A stretch of 64,000 nucleotides of DNA from contig NC_044920.1 of NCBI RefSeq assembly GCF_003576645.1, positions 3,684,567 through 3,748,566 on the forward strand, in the 5' to 3' direction. Origin of the DNA: Ipomoea triloba (taxonomy: Eukaryota; Streptophyta; Magnoliopsida; Solanales; Convolvulaceae). Within the stretch, counting starts at the first letter, position 1, and every line of letters starts with the position of its first letter. Positions 55,783 through 64,000 of this stretch are shown here, piece by piece. The notes under the pieces are model-generated. The model did no database searches. It was not told where the DNA came from and saw only the letters and a list, made by a program, of their open reading frames with translations. Made by a program: the position numbers and the translations under genes.

Positions 55783-56260
55783 ATTAGGTATTAATAGAGG
55801 AAAAGTTACCAAGCTATCATTGATTCTAAGAACCAACAGACGGGAGGCGTAACAAAAGACTAAATTAGGTAAAATCATCGGAGTTCAAGACTCAAATAAG
55901 CACAAAAATACATTTAATACTATAGTCGCGGACTAAATGTGTATTAACTCTTTTATATTTTGACAAACTAAATAGTATTGTGAGAGTAAGCATTCAAAAT
56001 AAAAAAAATTCTCTAAAATTGTAAAAATAATTAATTTCTCCTATAAAATCTTGCATTAGTATACTTTGAATTATTTATTTAAATACAAACATTGACATTA
56101 AATTTGTCGTGCAATGTGCGTGTAAAAACAAAATTTTTGAGCTTTTAAATCACTTAACTATAGCTAATCATCTTGTAATAAGTTGGTTTTTTTGTGACTT
56201 TTCTTGGAAAAAGGTGATCATAGGAATGACAGGATCAAATCTTTGGTGGTGAGGTATTGT
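55783..56260 (+). mobile_element. AT-rich stretch with a decayed Helitron 3' end (56040-56131)
   Basis: CTTGCATTAGTATACTTTGA..TTTAAATACAAACATTGACATT then CGTGCAATGTGCGTGTAAAAAC is the plus-strand counterpart of the Helitron 3' end at 9088-9180, with CTAG decayed to CAAA. No gene in the rest. Confidence 0.55.
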
Positions 56261-56613
56261 GGGTGTTTGGCAAACGGCTGATAGTTGATAGCTGATTGGT
56301 TTAGCTAGTAGTTGATGGCTGATTGTGTTAACTGGTTTGACCAACTGGTTGTATTAGCTGGTTATAAAAAAGTGTTTGGTAAATTAGTTGTTTACTAGTA
56401 GTTGATTGAATGTAAAATGACATTTAAGGCTATGAGTGTATTGTATTATTTCAACCTTTAAAATATATAACAAGATAAACTCTTATTAATAAATAATTAT
56501 AAAATTTTGGTATCATCTATAGTTTTCTTTTTTTAAGGACATAAGTTAATTATTTTTGTTTATTTAACTCTTATTAAATTATATTCTAAAAAAAATTTTA
56601 TTAATTATTTTCA

Positions 56614-56645
<32 letters not shown>

Positions 56646-56696
56646 AAATGACAAACCCATCACCCGTTATTGTTATTGTTGTTGTTGTTGTTGTTG

Positions 56697-56727
<31 letters not shown>

Positions 56728-56998
56728 CATCCTATCTATAAAATAATAAACATACCACCCATTTAAAAGTAAATCCCATTGATTTCAAAGGATAAAAATG
56801 TCAATATACCCATTGATCCCAACCAGCTAATAGAAAAAGCAACATTTATTAACTTTTCAATTTTCAGCTTATTGGTCAAATCAGCCAAAGTCAATAAGCC
56901 ATTTACCAAACACTTCAAAATAGCTTATTGGTAGGTCAAACAGCTAAACTTAGTCAAATAAGCTATAATTTGACTTATAAGCCAATAACCAAACACCC
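56261..56998. mobile_element. hAT-type non-autonomous element
   Basis: Ends GGGTGTTTGGCAAAC and the inverse CCAAACACCC. Subterminal repeats of TAGCTGATTG/CAGCTAA and TTTGGTAAATTAG/ATTTACCAAACAC type. Contains an (ATT)n/(GTT)n microsatellite. Target duplication not found. Confidence 0.6.
56614..56728. repeat. (ATT)n and (GTT)n microsatellite
   Basis: ATT repeats at 56614-56645, GTT repeats from about 56668 to 56700, then ATT again to about 56727. Confidence 0.95.
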
Positions 56999-57058
56999 CC
57001 ATTACCTTTTGAAAAAACACCTAACCAAAAAAATAATGATATCACCTAACCATAGATA

Positions 57059-57880
57059 TCTACTATACTAATAAGAGCCAAAGAGAGTTGTGCCTAAAAT
57101 AGGTAGAAAAAATGGCGGTCAAATTATTTAATCAAATGGATGGTTCAGATGAATTATTTAATCAAATAGATGGTTAAGATAATTCAAATTAATATTATTA
57201 ATAGAGATTACCTAATTTAACCTTACGTTTATGATTATCCGTTAAGTTTTCCATTAAATATTCTCTTCTCCGTTAATATTCCGTTAACTTTTAACTTACC
57301 CATTAATTTCTATAAAAAAGATCTTAGGTTCGAACCTCATCTCAATCAAATTTGACATAATTAAGTTTCTCACTCTATTTACTCTTATCTACACTTATAA
57401 TAAGAGCCAATAATGTTAAACCCCTAACTGGAACTAAAAAAATGTCGGTGTAATAGTCTGCTATAACATATTGTACTTTGTGTTCTTCTTATTGTGCAAC
57501 CTTCAATTAAATTCCTAATATATCCTGATCATTTAGAATTTTACCAAATTCTTTCCGTTAAATATAACAGAAGTTTAACATTAAATTTTTTTAGGCAATT
57601 TGTTTCTTTATTGTAGTTTTCAAAGAAATTGGAAATATTCTATAATACAATTCTGTATAGATTCCTAACTTAAAATTAGAATATTGAAGTCTTAATAGGA
57701 TTCTATAATACGATTTTGTATAGATTCCTAACTAAATCATTATTCTACCCAAAATAACAGTATATAAACCCCTTCCCTCCTCACTGATGTTCACCCGAAA
57801 CTAAACCTAGCATATTCTGCAACACACCGTCTACTTGACATTGTATAGGTATGATTGTCAAAATATTATCATGCGAATTC
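57059..57880 (+). mobile_element. Helitron 5' part(s), cut by the gypsy LTR
   Basis: TCTACTATACTAATAAGAGC at 57059 preceded by A, homologous to the minus-strand Helitron 9088-10189 for about 300 bases (shared GGTCAAATTATT, ATGGATGGTTCAGAT, TTCCGTTAACTTTTAACTTA). A second Helitron-like start, A|TCTACACTTATAATAAGAGC, lies at 57388. The 3' ends are missing; the gypsy LTR starts at 57881. Confidence 0.6.
57761..57770 (+). promoter_or_regulatory. TATA box of a possible captured promoter
   Basis: TATATAAACC followed by CCTTCCCTCC and a leader-like stretch to about 57850 without an open frame. Resembles a gene promoter plus 5' UTR carried in the Helitron. Confidence 0.4.
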
Positions 57881-60156
57881 TGTAATACCCCGAAAATTTA
57901 GCCGTAACAGTGAAAATTTTTTTTTGTGATCGTAGCATCGCAGAATTTCGCGGTGTACTGAACCTAGCCCAATTTTGAGTTTTAGTCTGGAATAAATTTT
58001 TGGTTTCAAAATTATTCTATTTGAATTATTTTCCACCGAAACTTTATCTGTTTGGACCTCAACTGATAAGTTGGAAGATATTTCATTATTTTATTATTTT
58101 CTTTCAACCTTATCACACAAGGTGAGACTAGTCAAAGTGTGATCAAATTATAAAAGCCATTTTTTTCCCTTTTCCTTCCTCATTTTCGAAAATACAAGAG
58201 AGAGAGAGAGTGTGTGATCACCTTCATCATCTTCATCAAGTTTCAAGCTTCCATATCCAAAAATTCCTACTCAAGTCTCCAACTATTCGGTAAATTTCAA
58301 TTTTAATCGGTTCAAAAGCTTTGTTTTCCTTCATAGATCATGAATCCAAGAATAGTTTTCTTAAATATGGAGTTATGATGTTATACACTTCCTAGAATTT
58401 TTAGGAAAATTTTAGGTAGGAAATCCTATTTTTGCTATTTATTCTAGTATAGTTAGTGTTCTCAAGGATCTAATATTATGTATGTTGTGGATAATTTATG
58501 GATTGTGTAGAAGAATCAAAGGAAGTGGAAGAGTGAACATCCAAAGTAAATTAGTGTGAGTTCAAGAAGAAAAGGTAATCTTTATGTCCACCAAAACCTT
58601 TTTCCACCTTGATATTCATGAAATTCTTGATAAAGTATGGATATAAAGATTTTAGTAGATGAAATTTGGTGTGATTGTGGTATATCATGAGTATATGTGT
58701 AGACATGTGTATGATTATGTGAAGTAATTAGTATATGATCATGTTGTGGTGAATATATGAAGAAGGCATCTATATATGTAAAATCTTATATATATACATT
58801 ATATACATAGGTACGTGTAACATTATTATTATTATTATTATTATTATTNNNNNNNNNNNNNNNNNNNNNNNNNNNNNNNNNNNNNNNNNNNNNNNNNNNN
58901 NNNNNNNNNNNNNNNNNNNNNNNNNNNNNNNNNNNNNNNNNNNNNNNNNNNNNNNNNNNNNNNNNNNNNNNNNNNNNNNNNNNNNNNNNNNNNNNNNNNN
59001 NNNNNNNNNNNNNNNNNNNNNNNNNNNNNNNNNNNNNNNNNNNNNNNNNNNNNNNNNNNNNNNNNNNNNNNNNNNNNNNNNNNNNNNNNNNNNNNNNNNT
59101 ATATATATATATGTTTACCGTATATATATATGTACATATTTGGTACTGTATGTATGTAAGTGATATGAAAAATTACTATATATGTATAAATAGGTATGAT
59201 CTTATATGTGTATGGATATATATATATATACGAAGGCAAGTTTATACTATTTAAAGTGTGTTATGTGAGAAAGTAAAGAATGAGATAAAATGAAATTATG
59301 GTGTGAGGTTGGAGACTATTCCTTTTAACATTCACAATGGATTCACAAACATTGGGCCCTGAAGTGATTGGTGTTAACCACGTTGAGTAACCTTGTAGAA
59401 ACAGATCCAGGGTTACTAGAGCTAGTGACTAACCTGCGGGCTTGGAATCCCGACAAGGGGTGTGCACACTAAAGGTCCTAGATCTGCTTCCCCTAGTTGG
59501 AATAACTAGGTTGTGGTGAGGTGGTGGAAACGAGAAGGAAATTGTGGTGTTAATCGGAATATCTTTAACGTTATTATGGTAAAAGCTGGTTATTTTCTAT
59601 TTAAATGTTTATATGATTATGAGTACGAGTGTGAGTATGGGTATGATTATAAGTATGATATTGTGTATACAGGTGGAAATTATGATTATTGGCACAATAA
59701 TGAGGAAATGAATATCTCTTATATGAGAAATCTTGTTGAAAATGTGTTATCATGTGAAATGAACTGTTTTTCGAAAACAAAGAATAAAACTATTTTCCAA
59801 AACCATGATTTTACACGGTGGAGTAGGGATTACTTAGCACTATGTGCTAATTCTGTTTTCCAAATGAATTTCAGGTATGGAATAGATCTTGATATCCGAG
59901 AGCGATAGAAGAGAAAATGGATCTACTCTTGATGATAGAAATCACTATGGTTTTTGAGTTGTATATTACTGAGATGCAAGGCAGTAATAGTATGTATTAA
60001 TAAGGATAGTAGATGTAAAGACTACCTTAGCATCTAAGTTGTAACAAACTTAGGTGTGGAGTAGCACTTCTGGATTTTATGCGCTTCCGTTTTGGGAAAT
60101 TAGTAATTATGATTAATTATACCTTTTTGTATGATGGAAAATCTGGGGGTGTTACA
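57881..60156 (+). repeat. gypsy 5' LTR, about 2.3 kb with a sequence gap
   Basis: Starts TGTAATACCCCGAAAATTT and ends GGGGGTGTTACA, giving TGTAA..TTACA inverted ends. Contains AT-rich microsatellites around the gap. The frame at 59513-59908 has no family resemblance. Confidence 0.85.
58849..59099. other. 251-base assembly gap
   Basis: Run of N between an (ATT)n run and an (AT)n run; real size unknown. Confidence 0.98.
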
Positions 60157-60158
60157 GT

Positions 60159-60170
60159 TGGTATCAGAGC
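60159..60170 (+). other. primer binding site (initiator tRNA-Met)
   Basis: TGGTATCAGAGC two bases after the LTR end. Confidence 0.9.
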
Positions 60171-60428
60171 TCTAGGTTGAGACCTAGGCATGAACTTTAG
60201 GGTGGAACTCTAAGAAATAAGTATTGGATCTTAAGAAGGTAGAGATGAAATTCTAGGAATGAAATTTTTTTAGGAATCGTGGTGAGGGTGTGATATTATT
60301 TTACTTGGTTAAGATTATGTTTAATCCTTAGAACTGTCACTATTGCACCCGATTTGGTGTGCACCTGTGTAAGTTAGATAGTGATTTGTGCTTGTCTTAA
60401 CCTCGTATTGGTTCTGCAGTAGTTTATA

Positions 60429-63400
60429 ATGGCTCCGTCTGGAAGGAGAGCCGAACCTCGTGGAACTCCTACCGAGGAACTGCTAGCGCAGAATTTGCAG
60501 CAATTGACCCAATTGACTCAAACTTTGGGAAATGCGCTTCTCAATAATCAACGGGGAGGGCCAGATGTGGCTAAGATCATAGCTGGGCATCGTCCTCCAT
60601 TCTTCACTGGTAAGGAAGATCCACTAGTGTTAGAAGATTGGATAAGGACTTTCGACAAAATGTTTGAGGCTGTAGAATGTCCTGAAGAAAGGAGGGTGGA
60701 GATAGCTACATTCTATTTCCAGCAAGAAGCTAACAACAGGTGGAGTATGATGGGACCCATGTATCAACAACAAGGAGAATTTCAATGGACTGACCTTAAA
60801 GCTCGAATGCGGGATCATTTTTATCCCGAGCATGTTAAGTCCGCTAAGTACGAGGAATTTCTACATCTACGTCAAGGGACGACATCTGTTCAGGACTACT
60901 ATGCTAAGTATCTTGAGCTGGCACGATTTGCCCCTGCCTTAGCCCCGGATGAGCCAAGCAAAGCTAGGAAGTTTGTAAATGGATTAAATTTTGAGACTCA
61001 AAAAGCTGTTTGTGTGTTTGAGTGTCAGACTCTTGGAGAGGCTTATAACCGGGCTGCCAAACATTATCGAGTCCAGCAGATGCAGAAGGAGGTTCGTGAG
61101 AAGGGTAAGAGGAAATTTGAAGGTAGTAGCAGAGGGGGAGAGAAGAACTCTAAGATGAGTCAAGGAGAGGTTATTCGGGATTACCAAAGAAGTGGGATTC
61201 CCAGACCTAGGAGGGATTTCCCAACTCAAAGTACGGGGATGACTAGTAGAGGATGGATGAAGGAGAGGCATTTCTACTGTAAAAGATGTGGGAAGGATCA
61301 TCCCGGTGTCGATTGTATAGGGATGCCGGTAGAGTGCTTCAATTGTGGGAAGAAGGGCCATCGCTCATTTGAATGTCAAACTAGCAGGAGGGAAGGGTCA
61401 TTCCGTCCTAGCCAGAGTCAAGAAAAGACCCAACAATCTGGAATACAAGTGAAGGCTAGGAATGGAGTGAACATGGCAAATAGTAACATTGAGAGCACAA
61501 GCAAGGCACCAACTAGCAGGAGTGGACCCCAGCAAGGGAGGATCTTTGTGATGAGTAAAGCTCAAGCGGATGTGAGCGATGTGGTGGCAGGTACTTTTCT
61601 GCTTCGTGATATACCTGCTTATGTATTATTTGACTCTGGAGCATCTCATTCTTTTATATCCTCAAGGTTTGTAGAGAAATTAAAGTTAGTACCTAGTTCC
61701 CAAGTACAATTTAAAGTGAACCTTGCATTGGGGAAGGTGGTGACCTGTAGTAATGTTTTTGAGAATATACCTATAAATATAGAAGGGGAAAGTTTCCCTT
61801 GTACCTTAATACAGTTTGGGTTAGACGACTTTGATATAATATTAGGGATGGATTGGTTAGGAAAATATAGGGCTAAGATCTTTTGTAGTCAACAAAAAGT
61901 GGTACTGAGGAACCCAAAAGGAAAACGTGTGTCCTATAAGGGAGTTGCAAGTCGGCCCGAGGTGAGATTGGTATCTTTGGCCAAGATGAGAAAGTATGTG
62001 GAAAAAAGGTGTGAAGTATTCTTATGCATGGTGGAAGATTTGAATGTGGATAAGAAGGGAATTGAGCAAATCCCTGTCGTAAGGGAGTTTCCTGACATAT
62101 TCCTCGAAGAGATTCCAGGCTTCCCTCCACAACGGGAAGTAGAGTTCACCATTGATCTAGTACCGGGCACTACTCCTATTTCAAAGACCCCATACCGAAT
62201 GGCCCCAATAGAATTACAAGAATTGAAGGAGCAGCTTCAAGACTTGTTAGATAAGGGATACATTCGTCCGAGTGTATCGCCATGGGGAGCTCCAGTATTG
62301 TTCGTGAAAAAGAAGGACGGGGGGTTGCGACTCTGCATTGACTACCGTGAGTTGAACCGGGTGACTGTCAAGAATAAGTACCCACTCCCTCGGATTGATG
62401 ATCTGTTCGATCAATTAAAGGAGGCTGGTACTTTCTCAAAGATAGATTTGAGGTCGGGATATCATCAAGTGAGAGTGGCTGAGAAAGATATATCTAAGAC
62501 AGCCTTTCGGACAAGGTACGGCCACTATGAATTTACGGTGATGCCGTTTGGGTTAACAAACGCACCAGCAGTATTCATGGATCTCATGAATAGGGTGTTT
62601 AGACCTTACTTGGATGAGTTTGTCATTGTATTCATCGATGACATTTTAGTCTACTCCCGGAATCCGAAAGAACATGAGGATCATCTTCGGATCGTGTTGC
62701 AAACACTAAGGGAAAATCAATTATATGCCAAGTTGTCTAAGTGCGATTTTTGGAAGGATAGTGTGGCATTTCTAGGCCATATCGTGACTAAGGAAGGAAT
62801 CTCGGTGGATCCAGCCAAAATTCAAGCTGTGATGAATTGGCCTACTCCTACGACAGTTACTGAGGTCCGAAGTTTTCTGGGATTAGCAGGGTATTATCGA
62901 AGGTTTGTGCCAAATTTTTCTCGAATAGCCCAACCTATCACAAATCTCATGAGGAAGACTATTGTATTCCGTTGGGAAGAAAGTTGTGAGAAAGCTTTCC
63001 AGGAGTTAAAGGAAAAGTTAACCACTGCTCCTGTATTGATTCTACCATCAGGAACTGAGGGATTTGAAATATATAGTGATGCATCAAAGAAAGGTCTTGG
63101 GTGTGTACTAATGCAAAATGGGAGAGTGGTGGCATACGCATCAAGACAACTAAAGAAACATGAGGTGAATTATCCCACCCATGACTTGGAATTAGCGGCA
63201 GTTGTGTTTGCTTTAAAGATTTGGAGGCATTATCTTTATGGAGTGCAGTGTAAGATCTTCACGGACCATAAGAGCTTAAAGTATATCTTTACTCAAAAAG
63301 AATTGAACATGAGGCAGAGGAGGTGGTTGGAATTCATTAAGGACTATGACTTGGTAATCCAGTATCATGAAGGAAAGGCAAATGTAGTAGCAGATGCTTT

Positions 63401-63494
63401 GAGCAGGAAGACGAGTCATACTCTTAATACTATTTGGGTACTACCAGATGACTTATGCAAGGAATTTCAAAGACTAAATTTGGAGGTAAGATAG
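60429..63494 (+). CDS. gypsy gag-pol (gag, protease, RT, RNase H)
   Basis: 1021 codons from ATG 60429. Gag with Retrotrans_gag region ([20 protein letters not shown], residues about 75-220), zinc knuckle [14 protein letters not shown] (about residue 303), protease [12 protein letters not shown] (about 400), RT with [10 protein letters not shown] and active site FIDDILVYS (about 735), RNase [15 protein letters not shown] (about 880) and TDHKSLKYI. The frame ends at TAG 63492-63494 between RNase H and integrase. The same frame continues open into the integrase, so this is a single nonsense change in an otherwise well-preserved element. Confidence 0.9.
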   Translation: MAPSGRRAEPRGTPTEELLAQNLQQLTQLTQTLGNALLNNQRGGPDVAKIIAGHRPPFFTGKEDPLVLEDWIRTFDKMFEAVECPEERRVEIATFYFQQEANNRWSMMGPMYQQQGEFQWTDLKARMRDHFYPEHVKSAKYEEFLHLRQGTTSVQDYYAKYLELARFAPALAPDEPSKARKFVNGLNFETQKAVCVFECQTLGEAYNRAAKHYRVQQMQKEVREKGKRKFEGSSRGGEKNSKMSQGEVIRDYQRSGIPRPRRDFPTQSTGMTSRGWMKERHFYCKRCGKDHPGVDCIGMPVECFNCGKKGHRSFECQTSRREGSFRPSQSQEKTQQSGIQVKARNGVNMANSNIESTSKAPTSRSGPQQGRIFVMSKAQADVSDVVAGTFLLRDIPAYVLFDSGASHSFISSRFVEKLKLVPSSQVQFKVNLALGKVVTCSNVFENIPINIEGESFPCTLIQFGLDDFDIILGMDWLGKYRAKIFCSQQKVVLRNPKGKRVSYKGVASRPEVRLVSLAKMRKYVEKRCEVFLCMVEDLNVDKKGIEQIPVVREFPDIFLEEIPGFPPQREVEFTIDLVPGTTPISKTPYRMAPIELQELKEQLQDLLDKGYIRPSVSPWGAPVLFVKKKDGGLRLCIDYRELNRVTVKNKYPLPRIDDLFDQLKEAGTFSKIDLRSGYHQVRVAEKDISKTAFRTRYGHYEFTVMPFGLTNAPAVFMDLMNRVFRPYLDEFVIVFIDDILVYSRNPKEHEDHLRIVLQTLRENQLYAKLSKCDFWKDSVAFLGHIVTKEGISVDPAKIQAVMNWPTPTTVTEVRSFLGLAGYYRRFVPNFSRIAQPITNLMRKTIVFRWEESCEKAFQELKEKLTTAPVLILPSGTEGFEIYSDASKKGLGCVLMQNGRVVAYASRQLKKHEVNYPTHDLELAAVVFALKIWRHYLYGVQCKIFTDHKSLKYIFTQKELNMRQRRWLEFIKDYDLVIQYHEGKANVVADALSRKTSHTLNTIWVLPDDLCKEFQRLNLEVR

Positions 63495-64000
63495 CAAGGT
63501 GGGACCAAAGCTGAAATTGAGTTATACCACATGAGAATTATTCCCAACATGTTTGAAGAAATAAAGAAAGAACAACTTAAGGATCAAGAGTTGAACAAAG
63601 TAAAGACTGAATTGGTTGATGGAAAGAAAGGACCATTTGTACTATACAATGACGGAAGCCTGCGCTATAATGGTCGATGGTGTATTCCAAAGGCATGTAC
63701 AGAGATCAAGCAGCAAATTTTAGAAGAAGGACACAATACCCCTTATTCAGTACATCCTGGGGGAGTCAAGTTGTATAAAGATATCAAGAAACATTTTTGG
63801 TGGCCTAACATGAAGAAGGAAGTCGCAGAATTCGTGAGTAAATGTTTAAACTGCCAAAAGGTCAAAACTGAAAGATGTAAACCTAAGGGATTGGTGCAAC
63901 CATTGGAGATTCCCGGTGGCAAATGGGATTCTATTTCTATGGACTTCGTGGGGGGATTACCCTTGACAAGGTCAGGGAAAGATAAAATATGGGTAGTAGT
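63495..64000 (+). pseudogene. gypsy integrase, N-terminal part, downstream of the stop
   Basis: Same frame as gag-pol, beginning QGGTKAEIELYHMRI. Contains the integrase zinc finger (H in GHNTPYSVHPGG, then CLNCQK at about 63845) and the start of the catalytic core (SMDFVGGLPL with the first Asp). Continues past the window edge. Confidence 0.85.

Larger units (their letters stand above)
57881..64000 (+). mobile_element. Ty3/gypsy LTR retrotransposon, cut by the right window edge
   Basis: 5' LTR 57881-60156, PBS 60159-60170, gag-pol from 60429, integrase running off the edge at 64000. The gag-protease-RT-RNase H-integrase order is that of gypsy elements. Long LTR and single gag-pol frame suggest a chromovirus-type element; a chromodomain would lie outside the window. 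Confidence 0.9.

Noticed and set aside
59513..59908. 131-codon open frame in the gypsy LTR
   Set aside because: Composition is that of the AT-rich LTR, no start context or family motif, and LTRs of this type do not normally code.

Overview
The window is transposon-dense, AT-rich nuclear DNA from a flowering plant, most likely a eudicot. The evidence is plant-type Ty1/copia and Ty3/gypsy retroelements (including an Athila-type one), an L1-like LINE with a DUF4283/CCHC ORF1, plant Helitrons with an RPA gene, a wall-associated-kinase (WAK) pseudogene, a captured exon resembling plant Mediator subunit MED16, and intron/exon structure throughout. I cannot name the species. No intact host gene, tRNA, rRNA or CRISPR array is visible.

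Layout. 1-5653: decayed minus-strand copia element (gag, pol, long leader, PBS, 5' LTR) inserted just after the start of ORF2 of an L1-like LINE (5654-6830). 7.0-12.4 kb: small DNA elements (MULE-type MITE, hAT element, a 1.1-kb Helitron), a Helitron helicase relic and an LTR fragment. 12.5-16.5 kb: possible host or element exons (a 41-bp minisatellite, a PB1-like exon), interrupted by a SINE with a perfect 16-bp target-site duplication, a second copy of the MULE-type MITE, and a Stowaway-like MITE. 15486-18820: a 1.67-kb direct duplication with an N at its join, probably an assembly artefact.

18176-30149: the most interesting object, a ~12-kb Helitron on the minus strand. It has recognisable 5' (A|TCCTATATA) and 3' (hairpin + CTAG|T) ends, a multi-exon Rep-helicase gene, a ten-exon RPA70-like gene behind a TATA box, and a MED16-like exon in the opposite orientation. 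Nine 42-bp direct duplications lie inside this element and nowhere else that I found.

30.1-36.4 kb: non-coding repeats, two inverted-repeat elements in tandem, and a pol-less copia-like element whose leader is homologous to that of the first copia element. 36.4-41.6 kb: a WAK-like receptor kinase pseudogene whose introns hold LINE, SINE, hAT, MULE (perfect 9-bp TSD) and LTR insertions. 41.8-52.4 kb: an Athila-type gypsy element in the order env-like ORF - PPT - LTR - PBS - gag - pol, a circular permutation of the normal order, lying between a Helitron 3' end and a Helitron helicase fragment. 53.9-55.7 kb: a ~250-bp tandem array whose units carry Helitron-like 5' ends, with a MITE inside one unit. 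56-57.9 kb: Helitron and hAT pieces. 57881 to the right edge: a gypsy element with a 2.3-kb LTR (251-base gap) and a long, almost open gag-pol.

The region is best read as nested insertions: LINE <- copia; PB1-like locus <- Helitron; WAK introns <- SINE/hAT/MULE/LTR; tandem array <- MITE; Helitron <- gypsy. Base coordinates of ends are read from the sequence. Family names are assigned from remembered motifs, without database searches.
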